Assembly: GCF_902148845.1 (NCBI RefSeq)
Contig: NC_043757.1
Location: 23,947,342-24,011,341, forward strand
Length of the DNA stretch: 64,000 nucleotides
Direction of reading: 5' to 3'
Source: Salarias fasciatus
Taxonomy: Eukaryota; Chordata; Actinopteri; Blenniiformes; Blenniidae
Shown here: piece by piece, positions 1 to 10,853 of the stretch
Layout: each line of letters starts with the position of its first letter
Numbering within the stretch: position 1 is the first letter of the stretch
Made by a program: the position numbers and the translations under genes
The notes under the pieces: generated by a model
What the model saw: only the letters and a program-made list of their open reading frames with translations
Told to the model about the DNA's origin: nothing
The model's database searches: none

Positions 1-99
1 TTGGGGATTGTGGGGAGAAACCGGAGCACCCTGAGAAAACCCCTGCTTGAGGCCACGGGTGACTGGTGGCCGCGGTACCCCCTCCACCAGATGGTGAAG

Positions 100-480
100 C
101 ATTTCAATGCTTTTTGTAACCATGTTTTGCAGTTTTTCAAATCTGTTTTTAAATTACTTGTTTTTAAACTATTTCGACTCTTTCGCATGTTTTCCTTCTT
201 TTTTTTTCAATATTTCAAGCCATTTTAGAAATTTAAACTTATATTTACAATTAGAGCGATCAACTGTTTTTAGCCATTTTCAACGGCTTTGCTTATTTTA
301 TGTTTTTGTTTCAGTGTTCCATTTGTCATCATTTCTTTCTGTTTTAGCATTTTGATTTTTTTTTTTTTCCTTTTGACACATTGAATTTGTGTCAGTTATT
401 TTTTGCTGTGGTTAGTAAATTTAAAAATTTGAACTGTTTTGTTTTTTTATTTATTTATTTGTCTTTTTTTTTTTGTAGCT
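100..480. repeat. T-rich degenerate repeat tract
   Basis: Low-complexity T-rich DNA in which motifs such as TTTTTAGCCATTTTCAAC recur in degenerate form. Read on the minus strand it resembles the A-rich tract near 42.3-42.9 kb (AAATGGCTAAAAATG). The two are probably copies of the internal part of one dispersed, hAT-like fish element in opposite orientation. Bases 1-100 read like a piece of another common fish repeat (GGAGCACCCTGAGAAAACCC). No coding potential is convincing here. The family name is not established. Confidence 0.4.
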
Positions 481-873
481 CAGAGACAAGAAGCATTTTG
501 AAACTGGGTCTGATGCGCAAAAATATATCCAAGTTGAGTGAAAGTTTGAGGAGCTGAAGAGGATGTGAAGAGCCTCCTGTGGCTGCAAACTAAGCTGTCA
601 CAAGAAAAACTGAAGCAAATGTTTTGATATCACATCAGGATCTCCTGAGGAGTCAAATCACCTGATCAACAGTAGTGGGCCGATCCATCTAAAATATCAA
701 TATGCATGTTGGCAGACAAGGAGGAGCACCTTTAGGACTTACTTAAATTGCGGAACAAAACACTGCTATCTGCCATGTTGGAAGAAAACAAAAGTTCTGT
801 GGCCAAACCACACATTCATTGAAACACTTCAAAACAAAACCAAAAGAAAACTCAGCAAAGTGAGGGAGGAGGA

Positions 874-1325
874 GGGGACTTTCCAAAGCACTGCTGGACT
901 TCTTATATTTAGACGGAATGTGGATCAGTAGAAAGTTCTTAATTTTGTCATTTCACCAAGATGTGTGCTGATGTCTTGGTCTTTTGCAAACAACTGTGTG
1001 CAATAATATGAGGGGCCGCTGCTCATAAACATCAAAACCTCACTCCTCTCATGTGCGTCTGTGCAGAGGAAGAAGCAGGAAATAAAGGCGCTAAATGTCG
1101 TGAAGCTGCTCGTGAACCAATGAAAATTCAGTGCGACTGTTGCTGGGTGAACGTGGCAAACATAGGTTCTTAAAAGAAGCGGAAACTACATTCAAACACA
1201 TTTCTGGATCTTCATATTGGACTATATTTTCTTGCATTTGCAATCCTGCTGAGCTGACATTGATATACTGATCTTTTTAAATCCCCAGCAGAAAAGAAGC
1301 AGTGAGTGTGAAAGTGAAAGTAAAG
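874..1325 (+). promoter_or_regulatory. tapbp: tapbp upstream region: kappaB, X/Y-like and ISRE motifs
   Basis: Three immune-type motifs lie within 550 bp of the tapbp start codon. GGGGACTTTCC at 874-884 is a textbook NF-kappaB site. On the minus strand, 1147-1134 reads CCCAGCAACAGTCG, close to the MHC X1 box (CCTAGCAACAGATG), and is followed 12 bases later by ATTGG (1121-1117), a Y-box core. GAAAGTGAAAGTAAAG at 1310-1325 matches the ISRE core GAAANNGAAA, 80-95 bp before the ATG. NF-kappaB, IRF and NLRC5/RFX control of antigen-processing genes is established in mammals; use here is inferred. The X/Y pair is inverted relative to the gene, has no clear X2 box, and its spacing is about one helical turn shorter than in HLA-DRA. 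Confidence 0.6.
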
Positions 1326-1404
1326 TGAGCAGCAGGGGAAAACCATCCTCTTCTAAAATTATCTTTCACCCTGTTCCCTGATAGAAGAGAGGAGAGGGAC
1401 CATC

Positions 1405-4400
1405 ATGGACAAGTTTTACTCTATTTATCTACTTTCCCTGCTTGCTTTCGCCTGCTTCTTTCAAGGTAAGTCTGTCACACTGTTCTTGCACTCCAGACAC
1501 ATTAAAAAAAAGAGAGAGTTTAGAGCATAAATGATCGTAAAGGTGTTATGCACTTCATGTACGTTTCGGTTTGTAAATATCGTAAAGTTCATATTTTGTG
1601 TGCCATATCAGAGCCGTTTTCATCAGAAGGTCAAGATACATAACGTGACTTCTTTAATAATGTTTTAGTTACACGTAAGTTCACATTTTCTGAGAGTTTC
1701 TGTAAAGACACAAGTTTCTCTATGGAGTCTGGTGTGCATCGCCGTCTCGTCGTCTCGGCTGCCGCCTGGTGGTCAGAGTCGGAATTGCATCCAGAGACAG
1801 TTTGACCAAGGCTGAAACATGTCATTTATTCAAAGAAATGGGATTCAATTAATGTGTTTAAAGAAGAATCACGAAAAAATCTGGGAAATTGGGTTGACTT
1901 ATGTTGTTGAAACTATGTGATATTGTTTCATAGTGAAAGGTACACTTAATGTTTCTCAGCTTTCTCATTTGACTTTAGCACATCAGTGATTATAACAACT
2001 TCTATTTTACATGTTAAATAGACAATGATTTCCCTGTTTTTCATGATTCTGTCTGAGTCTTCGTCACATTATCATTTGTTTAGACTCGTTTTTTGTGATC
2101 ACAAGTTTAAAGAAAAAAAAACGATGTGTCTTCAGGCAGGGGTTGATCAAATTATGGAGGGAAATCTCTTTTCAAAGAAATACATTTCTACTTCACGAAC
2201 ACATTTTGGGTTTGAAGATATTTCTAAAGAAGCCTCAGAAAAATGAAGAAAGGTTCACAAATACTTTTTGGCAAGAAATGCTTTTTCCAAACTTCTTGTC
2301 ATAGTATTTTTAATGCACATTTGGTTTTCCATATTTATCTTTCCATTGAAAAGGATTCTTGTGAAAATAAGCATTTCTATCTGAATTCATCTGTGCACAT
2401 TTAGTCTTTGTGAAAGTGACTGAACTTCAAATAAAATCTCAACTCAGATTAATTGATTGTAGAATCTGACGCAGCAGCAATCCAATCAAACTTTCCTCTT
2501 GATGTTTCCACTGCTGTTCATTTGGGTTCCTCTCCCTGCTGAAGTCTACAGCAGCAGCTGTCCAGTGTTGGAGTGCTGGTTTATGCTGGACAAAGCGGGT
2601 GGAGGACTAGCTGGAGCTCCAAAGCGGGAAAAATCCCTCTTTTATATCCAAAGAGACGCACACAGCCACAGAGCAGAGCCTCAACGTTCTCCACCTGACA
2701 TCAACCCAGAAAGAATCTACCCTGTCAGCGGTGAGTCCACATGCTTCATGTTTCAAGACTCATTTCGAGGTATTTGACTTGGTATTTGATGTCTGGGCCA
2801 CATGGTGGGATTGAGGTTTCCATTGTTGTCTGCCAGCAAGAGGATCTCTGCTCTCATTCTGCGTGGGGAGTGTCTTTATGTGGAGAGTTTACATGTTATC
2901 CCTGTGTGTGGGCTCCCACAGGTACTGATATTTCCTGATCTTCTGTTTCCCTCAGACCCAGCAGCCACTCTCTGCCACAAATCTCTCAACCCTCCCAGAG
3001 GCTCTGTGGAGAAGCCCCAGTGTGAGATCAACTCCTTCGTGCCCCAGGCCGCCTCCCTGAAATGGACCGAACCGCTCACAGAGTCTGCCCTCAGCCCCGT
3101 TTACCTGCAGGCTGACTGGCTGTCAGTTGCCTATCAGGGCCTTCATGCACAGCTGGGTGGCGCCACAATCCTGCGAGCACCCACAGGATCCAAAGAGAAC
3201 AATGGTAATGAATTCTGATGCAGCAAGTGGCAAACATCCCGTGCTAGAAAAGCTTTGGAAGGCCTGTTTGCAGCTTGAGCAGAATGTTGACTTTACCTCT
3301 CTGTGTGTTTCCTCAGTGGTCCTGAGCGTGAGCAGTAAAACTCTGTCGGTCACGTCCAGACTCGGGGAACCGGTGCTGCTGGACTGCGGCTTCTGGGCCG
3401 ATCCTTCCTCGCCTCTGTCCGGGACGGGTTTTGCGGTGGAGTGGCGGTACCAGTTCAGGGGCAGCGGACGACTCGTGCTGGCCTACGACGGCAAGACGGA
3501 CCGTGTGACCGAGACCCGCGAGGGAGAAGCCACTCTGGACTTTGAGGCTTTGCAGGAGAAAGGCAATGCGTCCCTGATCCTGCGGGAGGCGGAGGTGCGG
3601 CACTCTGGGACATATATCTGCACGGTGTACCTGCCGTACCTGCTGGCTCAGGTGGCGGTGGAGCTGGAGATCATAGGTGAGCAAAATGATGTGTGCTCTG
3701 CTTGACTCTTCACGTTGACAAGTGGCGACTTTGAGGAGAAAGCCAAACGCTCTGCTCTCTTCCCCCAAGAACCCCCCTCCCTGACCTTACAGCCCTCCCC
3801 TCTGGCCCTCGTTGTCCCGGGTCAGGCTCTCAGCGTGCAGTGCGACGCGTCCGGCTTCGCCCCGCTCTCCCTGGAGCTGAGCTGGGAGTTTCAGGGTGCT
3901 GACGGGAAGCGCAGGCCCCTGGGATCGGGCAGCGTGACGGGCCACAGGCAGGCCTGGGACGGCACCTACAGCCAGAGCAGCCGGCTGGAGCTCCACACGT
4001 CCCAGCTGGACCTGGGCAAAGGAGGGGAGCTGATGTGTGTGGCGGTCCATCCTGGAGGCACGGCGCGGGCCAGTGTCAACCTCAGTGTCATTGGTAATGC
4101 GACTCCAGCAGCAACTGAACGGAATATTTCCTCTTGTTGAAGCTCAGAAGCAGCTGTGAACAGCTTTGAGAAGGAATTCAAAGTGATTGGATGGATGGAT
4201 GACGTGTCTGTTCGTCTTTCCAGGGTTCTCTTCTCCCTCCATCGAGGACTCCATGGCCATGGTTGGCGTGGCGCTCCTGATCTTCGGCCTCATCAAGGTT
4301 GTGTGGTGGACCGTGAGCGGCTCAGGTCAGAATGAAGTGTGAAAGAATTCACTGAAAGCCAGTCGGTTCTTTGAAGACCTGTTTGACCTCGTCGTCTGGT

Positions 4401-4542
4401 CTGTCCCTCTGTAGGCTCAGCTGACGCTGACAAACTCGATCAGGTATGTTCTGAGCACAAACATCAATATTCTCACTCCACTCATGTTAGATATCAGTCT
4501 ATAGTTTTTTCTCTCTCTCTCACTCCACAGAAAGACAAGTGA
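1405..4542 (+). CDS. tapbp: Tapasin (TAP-binding protein), MHC class I peptide-loading chaperone
   Basis: Eight coding exons: 1405-1465, 2545-2730, 2956-3204, 3317-3676, 3770-4093, 4224-4325, 4415-4443, 4531-4542. Phases agree throughout, giving 440 aa (human 448). An ER type I membrane protein that bridges MHC class I to TAP and edits peptides. Order: signal peptide (1-20), N-terminal domain with LECWF (Cys31) and QCEI (Cys105) as in human IECWF/HCEM, V-like Ig domain (LLDCGF to TYIC, ending LPYLLAQVAVELEI), C1 Ig domain, then a TM segment from about 404 with a lysine inside it (GLIKVVWW, Lys418) as in human. Ser129 falls where human Cys95, the ERp57 partner, is expected, and Cys26 and Cys89 are extra. 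The tail ends QKDK, not a KKXX signal. Two acceptors are AAG. The LPYLxxQVxxELx and TM-lysine features favour tapasin over TAPBPL. Confidence 0.9.
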
Positions 4543-4661
4543 AGATGGAAAGTCATCAAATTGAAAACAACATTTGAAGGAGCTTCATCGGAGGCTGTCG
4601 GAGCCTCGCTGCTCATTTTGTCCTCCAAGATGCTGCTGGAGGCTGTTGGGGACTTTTTTCT

Positions 4662-4667
4662 AATAAA
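4662..4667 (+). terminator. tapbp: tapbp poly(A) signal
   Basis: AATAAA lies 120 bp after the stop codon, so the 3' UTR would be about 140 bp. Further AATAAA hexamers at about 5053 and 5195 lie in duplicated flanking DNA and could serve as distal signals. Confidence 0.6.
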
Positions 4668-5029
4668 TGTTTCTGGGAGTGGTACCGTGCTTTCATCCTT
4701 GTTTCTTTTCTCTCCTTGCAGCTTGTATTTTGTCACAAACACTGGAAAATGTGCTGAATGTGAAGCGATCCTCTAAAGCAGCTTCACTTTGTTTCATTAG
4801 ATCCTCACTTCTGTGTCCAGGAGCCAGATATTTGTCAGAGCTTGAATGGAAACAGCTTAATCAAGATCTGGATGGGATAAAACAACTCATTTGAGCTGCT
4901 TCAAGAAGGACAGTAAATCTCAATTTGACTTGTTTTCAAGTTTCGCTTTATGTGTGTGTGTTTCATCGGCTCTCGTTAGGAATCAGGATCCAGACTAAAG
5001 CAGCATTCAGCTTTGAAGAAAAGCAGCCT

Positions 5030-5445
5030 CAATTCAGTCTGCTGTCTTCAGAATAAATGTAATAAACCCCCACGAGCCTGATTCATGTGTTCATTCACAA
5101 TTTTCAATACCTGTTCTGTGCAGCTTTATTTGCAGTTTCCATTAGATTTACACGGAAGTAAATATGGATCAAAAATGTAATTTAAATGGTGACAAATAAA
5201 GCTGCTTCTTCTGTGACTTCATTAAAAGAAAAAAAACACATTCAAGATTTAATTTTTAAAAGATGATTCAGCAATAAGTTACCAAAGTTCAATTTAAAAC
5301 GTCAATTTTAAAAATTCATAATCATCAAAACTACATTTTCATTGTCTTCTTTAGGCTGCACATTTTGTGACACATGAAGAAAAGCAAAAAACAAAGAGGA
5401 GCCAGCATTTTTGTTTACATGCCCACCTCACCAATAAATGGATCA
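5030..5445. repeat. Old segmental duplication, copy 1 (partner at about 6570-7280)
   Basis: Several stretches reappear in the same order and orientation 1.5-1.9 kb downstream. CATGTGTTCATTCACA recurs at about 6610. CTGTGACTTCAT followed by TTCAAGAT, AAAAGATG and CAGCAAT recurs at about 7078-7145. A further similar stretch follows at about 7250. The second copy contains about 270 bp of extra DNA. The copies are well diverged, so the duplication is old. Confidence 0.55.
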
Positions 5446-5559
5446 AAACTCAAAAATCTTCACAAACTGAATAGAGAGAAAGAGTCTGATGACTCTTTCC
5501 AGATTGAAGCTTGGAGAAGTTGGATCATTTGTTTTAAAACAGGCACTGGATGAGTTGCA

Positions 5560-5640
5560 CAATATGTTGCAGCTTTTATTGTTTCAACATAGTATCCATG
5601 CGATGACAATAAAGACTATTCTGATTCTGATTATGAAACA
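5560..5640 (+). mobile_element. Non-LTR retrotransposon 3' tail fragment
   Basis: The stretch ending GATGACAATAAAGACT followed by ATTCTGATTCTGATT resembles the 3' end of common fish L2/Maui-type LINEs, which finish in a degenerate short tandem tail. Only the extreme 3' end is present. The family assignment is from memory and tentative. Confidence 0.4.
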
Positions 5641-5668
5641 TACGACAACATATAAATAAAAAAGTACA

Positions 5669-5732
5669 CATGTCCAAAGTCCTAAGATAGTCAGCAATGA
5701 GTTTTTATTACGATCTTAGGACTTTGGACATG
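5669..5732. repeat. Perfect 20-bp inverted repeat with 24-nt loop
   Basis: Arm 1 (5669-5688, starting CATGTCCAAAG) is the exact reverse complement of arm 2 (5713-5732, ending CTTTGGACATG). The intervening 24 bases are AT-rich. A perfect 20-bp stem is unlikely by chance locally. It could be a palindromic element remnant or a transcribed hairpin. No known miRNA is recognised. Confidence 0.85.
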
Positions 5733-5894
5733 AAGCAACATCTTGATCCAGGAGAGGTAACAATAGAGTATTAAACAATAAGGATGGTTTGCCAGCCTCT
5801 GTTTAAATCGCCTCATGTTTTTATGACAATCCAGAAACAGAAAAAAATCCTGAAGCACAGCGTCAGCATTGTGTACATCGAGGGACGGATACCT

Positions 5895-5960
5895 TTCACG
5901 GACTTCTCACCTGTGTGAATTCTAATGTGGATTAACAAATCCCCTTTTCATCCCCCTTCT
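5895..5960 (-). pseudogene. C2H2 zinc-finger gene relic
   Basis: The minus strand encodes KGDLLIHIRIHTGEKS, which fits the second half of a KRAB/C2H2-type finger plus the conserved TGEKP linker. Upstream the reading frame meets a stop, and the CxxC half of the finger is not readable. No further fingers are seen nearby. It looks like a short decayed piece of a zinc-finger gene or a retrocopy. Confidence 0.55.
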
Positions 5961-6569
5961 CACAAATGAGTGTTTTCATGAACATTTAATGTCTTTATAA
6001 TCTAGTCCAGGTTTGAGAAGACTTGGTACAGCAGTTTTCAGTCTGGGCGTTGTTCGGTGTGCTCTAGCTTGAAAGATTACTGATAAATACTCTTTTTTTA
6101 ATTTTTTTTCATTTCCACAAGTATAATAAGGATGTAGAAGTTCAATGTTTCCCTCAACTGATCAGTCAGAAACTATCTTCAGCTTCATCATTGCAGCTGG
6201 GAGAGTACTGGGCCTGTGGACCAGGGTTAAGAAGCCCTCACTCACATGTTTATGAGACATTTATACGAAATGAGGAAACTTGTTCTCTGAGCTTTGAAAC
6301 CCTCGTGGAAAGTTTCAATTTTGACGTGAATTACATTTTTCTTTTTCCAGCAACACGTGAACGCATATGGCTGCAGAAGCCACAGTCACGTCAGCTTGTC
6401 AGCTCAGATCAATAAAACACTTCTTCCGTTTGCAAACAGCACAAACACCGTTTCCTCTCTTTCTGATGCAGATGTTCTGTTGACTGCTGAAGGTTCCTGG
6501 TTTAAAATCGCTCCTTTTATTTCACTCTGAACAAAACTGCAGCTGCAGCCTCATTTCTGTCTGCTCGCG

Positions 6570-7280
6570 CCAAAAGAAATGCAACGATCCTCTATGAGCC
6601 CAACTCATGTGTTCATTCACACTTTATACCTGTGCTGTGAAACGTGATTTTAGGTTTTCTGGTAATTTGAAGGAGTTTTCGCTGAATAAACAGAACAAAT
6701 TAATAACAGGAAATCATTAATAAAATTATTTAAATGTTGCTGTGTGATAATATGAGAGAAGGCTTTCCTGACTTATGAGTTGGCAACAATGTATCAAATT
6801 TAAATGATGTCATCATCTAATTTGACCCAGATATGCAAAAGAGCAGCTATGCAGATTAGATGACATCATTTAGAACTTTCCTGACTGAGGAGTTTGCAAC
6901 AAAGTATCAACATTGTTTGTGTGTTTGTTTTTTACAAAACACAATAAAATGCATTTGATTATTGAGCATTTAATGTAAATATCATTATTTCACGTTTCAT
7001 TTAAATTGTTATAGCATTGTAATATGCATAACACATCCAACGTGCATTTAAATTTTCTTCTTCAAGACCGCTTTTTCTGTGACTTCATGAAAGTAACATT
7101 GAAAATTTATTTCAAGATTCAATTTTCAAAAGATGCTCCAGCAATTATTGAATTGAATCGAAAGTCTTTTATTTTGTTTTACAATTACTTTCCAAAATTC
7201 AATTTAAATTTTGAAATGCTTTTTCATTTTAAGGTTGTGGCTGCATTGTTTTACCCAAATAAAATAAATGATCTAAATTA
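6570..7280. repeat. Old segmental duplication, copy 2 with insertion
   Basis: This is the partner of 5030-5445. The extra DNA inside it (about 6690-7000) contains an imperfect inverted repeat: AAATGATGTCATCATCTAAT near 6800 against ATTAGATGACATCATTT near 6857. It also contains two copies of a motif like CTTTCCTGACT.GAG (about 6765 and 6880). The extra segment may be a small nonautonomous DNA element that inserted after the duplication. Confidence 0.5.
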
Positions 7281-7320
7281 CATTCAAATTACCTTGTTAA
7301 GAATGCACATTTTAAAATGT

Positions 7321-7600
7321 CCATGGTGCTGAAGGGCGCAGACACACATGTACAGAGAGGAAACACTTCTGTCTATCATGCATAAGTATCAACTTAATAC
7401 ATTTACTGGATACACAACATGCCTGATGCAAACACACACATGCACACACAAACACTTAGAAACGTCTGCATAGAGAGTAAACATTCTGCCCATGGTGCTG
7501 AAGCATTAATTTGAAACATTCACTGGATACATACTATTCCTGACTCACCTGCAAACACAAGCACACATAGAAGCATGCATGCAGCTTAATTTATGTCTGT
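7321..7600. repeat. Imperfect tandem duplication, unit about 170 bp
   Basis: CCATGGTGCTGAAG starts both 7321 and 7490. Each is followed by TTAAT..ACATT.ACTGGATACA and then a CACACA-rich stretch. Two units are visible, the second being shorter. No coding role is apparent. Confidence 0.6.
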
Positions 7601-7619
7601 AGATAAACATTTCGATGTT

Positions 7620-9030
7620 CCCTTTTAAAGTTAATCGATGATCAACTTGTTCTGTTCAGTTCAAACAGTCAGCCTCGCCTGCAGCTTTCCGCAACAAGTC
7701 TCCAGACAGTCAGCAGTCTGGAAGCTCACAGTCAGACATTTTGATTGTTCGTTATCTTTATATCTTATCACGATCACGTAATACTTGTTTAATCAGCTAC
7801 TCTCTCTCTCATATGCTATTTTCAGTGTCCCCTCTGATCAATACAGCCCACCTCCTCATCAGCACCCCCAACAGAAGCAGTTCAGAGTAGGCTGACCCCT
7901 CAAGAGGTGTGGACAATGATATGATCTGTTGTTCCGTTCTTTATGAATATGGGTTGCCAGAATTCAAACAGGTACATATGTAATTGAGGTTTCTGTATGG
8001 TGTTTCAGGCTTGTGGTCCATGTGTCCCCTTTTAACTTTGACCATCTGAAGGTCTCTGCACAACTCTGGATCTCAGGGGACCCAGTACATCTGTGTGAAA
8101 GTGGAATTCGGGGCGACACCAGGGAGATATGGCCAAGACATTGATCATTTGGAACCATTCATCTGGAGGGTAGAGGAGATGTGAGCGCCATCTGCTGATG
8201 AAGCCAGCTGATAAGAAGAGGGGCGGATGAGATCCTACAGAAAGGACAATGAACTGTGCATGAAGGCGGACCTCCTGAGGAGAGATATTGAGCTTTAACT
8301 GGGATGACATGAGGAGTGGAGTGGAGGATGGAGGAACAGGAGAGCAGGGGGACCCAAGACTTTGGTGGAACCATTTCATCTGCTGCTGTAGTTTTGTGAC
8401 TGAATAAAAGCAACTGAATTTTGATCTGATGTTGTTTATCTCTTTCTACTTTGAGATTGTTCACTCAGGAATTTGGGCCTAAGAAATAAAAGTCTAACTC
8501 TATCTTCAAAATAGTATTGTGAAAGTATTGTACATATTAACTGTGTCCTCCTTTGTGGCAACTCTGCTTAAAAAATAACTACCAAAAAACAGCATGTCAA
8601 GGCAATTACACATCCTATCAGTTTCATGGTGGCTGGCATTTTGATCATGACTGTAGATATAAGCTAAGAGTCTGTGCCATGATAGTTAATCATGAAACAA
8701 AACCCTATAATTGGATTTGTATTTCAGGTAAAAGCACCAATAATTGTACCACCAAAGCCATTGTGTGACTGCTGATACACTTCATAATATCTGTTGGAGT
8801 GATTGTAGCGATGATGACAATGGTGACAATAATGATAATGATGACTATTGCAGTCATGATGTTTGCAGTGATATGGATAACTGTAGAAAACTGAAATTTG
8901 CTTTCTTTTTCTATATGTTGCAGTTACTATAAAAACATAAAGTAATAGTTGTTTTGTATAGTAGTATTTGTAAATATAGGCTGTAATAATAGATATGTAG
9001 TGTTTAGATTAAGAAAAAAAAATCTCTACT
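7620..9030. other. Intergenic stretch without a supported gene
   Basis: Reading frames here are short, lack homology that I recognise and carry no consistent splice sites. About 8800-8850 is a GAT/AAT-rich low-complexity patch. I see nothing functional. Confidence 0.6.
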
Positions 9031-9034
9031 TAAC

Positions 9035-9352
9035 GCAGCTGACTGAAATTTACATTGAATGTGCAAGGGGTGGGAGTTTATAAGCTTGTCTTCTTCCCAC
9101 TCCTTTTAAAGGTACAGACAAGAAATCTTTCTATAACACACTTCTTACTCCAATGCTAATAACTTATGTTTCTAAAGAAATGTGGAAATAGTACAGTTTG
9201 TTTGTTTTCTTGTTTTGTTTTGTTTTTTTTGTTTTTTTTGGTTTACCAAATGTGGCTCTTTTGTATGGAATATTGTACAGTACATTCTTAATTTATTTAG
9301 TATTTTTGTATCTCGAAATAAATTCATTCATTCATTCATTCATTCATTCATT
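9035..9352 (+). mobile_element. LINE 3' end with (ATTC)n tail
   Basis: The segment contains a CTTCTTCCCACTCCTTTT block, a T-rich stretch, then CGAAATAAATTCATTC running into (CATT)n at about 9322-9350. This order is typical of the 3' untranslated end of a fish non-LTR retrotransposon. The coding part is absent. The clade (RTE, Rex or L2) cannot be fixed from this piece. Confidence 0.5.
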
Positions 9353-9399
9353 GTGATACTACTGAGCAATCTAAAATAGCAGTCTATCATCAACAGAAG

Positions 9400-10200
9400 G
9401 TATCCATTGATTTTTCATTTTCATAGATAGAAAACAGCTACTTAATAACTGTTCCTTATGACAATATCAACAAATATTCTTTTATTTACAAGTACGAGTT
9501 GTAAAGTCCCAGTTTTCAGAAGAAGTTATTTAGTCCCCAAAAGGGAGTTATATGACAAAAAAAGAGTCATGATCACCAAGATACAGAGTCATAAACAGCA
9601 AATAACACAAATGAAGCTTGCAATTATTACTTTACCTCCAATGACGTTTGTTTGCACTGGTGTACATTGTCAGGAAATAGTCTTCCTCTTGTATACATAC
9701 AAAACTTGTTGTGTTGAGTCCTGAAATCTAAACTTCTACAAACTCTAAAATTTCCAACTTTCCACTTATATGCTGCCATTTTGTCATCGTTCACATGGAT
9801 TTTCTGATTTCGATGTGATACATGTTTTGCTGACCATGAATGCAACATATGATGATGATATAAACTGAATTTAAGACAACAATTTGTTATCTTATTTTAA
9901 TTCCAGGGGGAAAACTTATCTGGCAGCAGGACATGACAGACTGGCACTTGGATGTTTCCTCATACAGACTAAATTAATTACTCTCATGGAATCAATGTCT
10001 TACATTCCAGGTTTCACATGAAACTCTTCATATTGGGAAGAAGTTACACGGCAATGTCATCTAATTTAATGGGAGATGGAAGAAATGGGAACACTAGGTG
10101 GGGCATTAGTTTCCCAATTTCTTGTTCCCCGTTTGTTTTTTTGTCTGCAGTTGTAGCCGGATGGGGTTTTATTGTGGAATCACACAGCAGAGAGCATGTT
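9400..10200. other. Intergenic, no feature recognised
   Basis: AT-rich DNA with only short unrelated reading frames. I see no splice-consistent exons, RNA gene or repeat boundary. Confidence 0.5.
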
Positions 10201-10216
10201 GATGCACGGAGGATTC

Positions 10217-10222
10217 TTTATT
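10217..10222 (-). terminator. dnajc12: dnajc12 candidate poly(A) signal
   Basis: TTTATT on the plus strand is AATAAA on the minus strand, about 630 bp beyond the dnajc12 stop. It is the first good hexamer I noticed downstream of the gene, so the 3' UTR would cover roughly 10195-10853. Confidence 0.4.
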
Positions 10223-10853
10223 CAGTCATAACTGTTTTCATGAAGTCACCTATTATACCACTAACAAGTCACAAATCAAATCGAAGAAACACCAGTCACT
10301 GAACAGTGAGAAACAAATCCAATTCCTGACCCTGAAACCCACTTACAGTTTAATATTACATGACACATAATTCAAAACTGGTAAATTAATCACACAAGTA
10401 CAGCAAAACGTTGTCGTTTACTGGGTTCTTTGGTCACAAAAAACAAAGCTAACAAAGGCATCAAGAGAGATTCAGCTACAGCGAAGCCAAACGGAAACTG
10501 TGAACTGAATGGTCTTTAAATTGGGGTACAGTAATGATCTTGGCAATTTTATCTTGTGTGGCCCTCATGAGCAGAGCGAACAAGCATGTTTCACCTTTAA
10601 ATCATCTCCAGTATCAGATCTGTTATCAGACATGGTCACATAGATGTTATTTGTGCTGTGCATCGAAAAGAAAGCAGCATCAAGTAAGAGCAGGATGAAT
10701 ACGTCACATAATGAAACACATAACTGCTACTTTAAGTTTGGCAAAGTCTTACACACTTCGTCCTGGACATTTAACAAGAAAGCCTCTATAATGAAAACTC
10801 GTAACAGCAACAAATCACACACTTTGAAACGTTGTCCATCTCTTTACTGAACT

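Noticed and set aside
8032-8464. Overlapping minus-strand frames of 101-115 codons
   Set aside because: No recognisable domain, no splice-consistent neighbours and no similarity I recognise. Probably chance frames in intergenic DNA.
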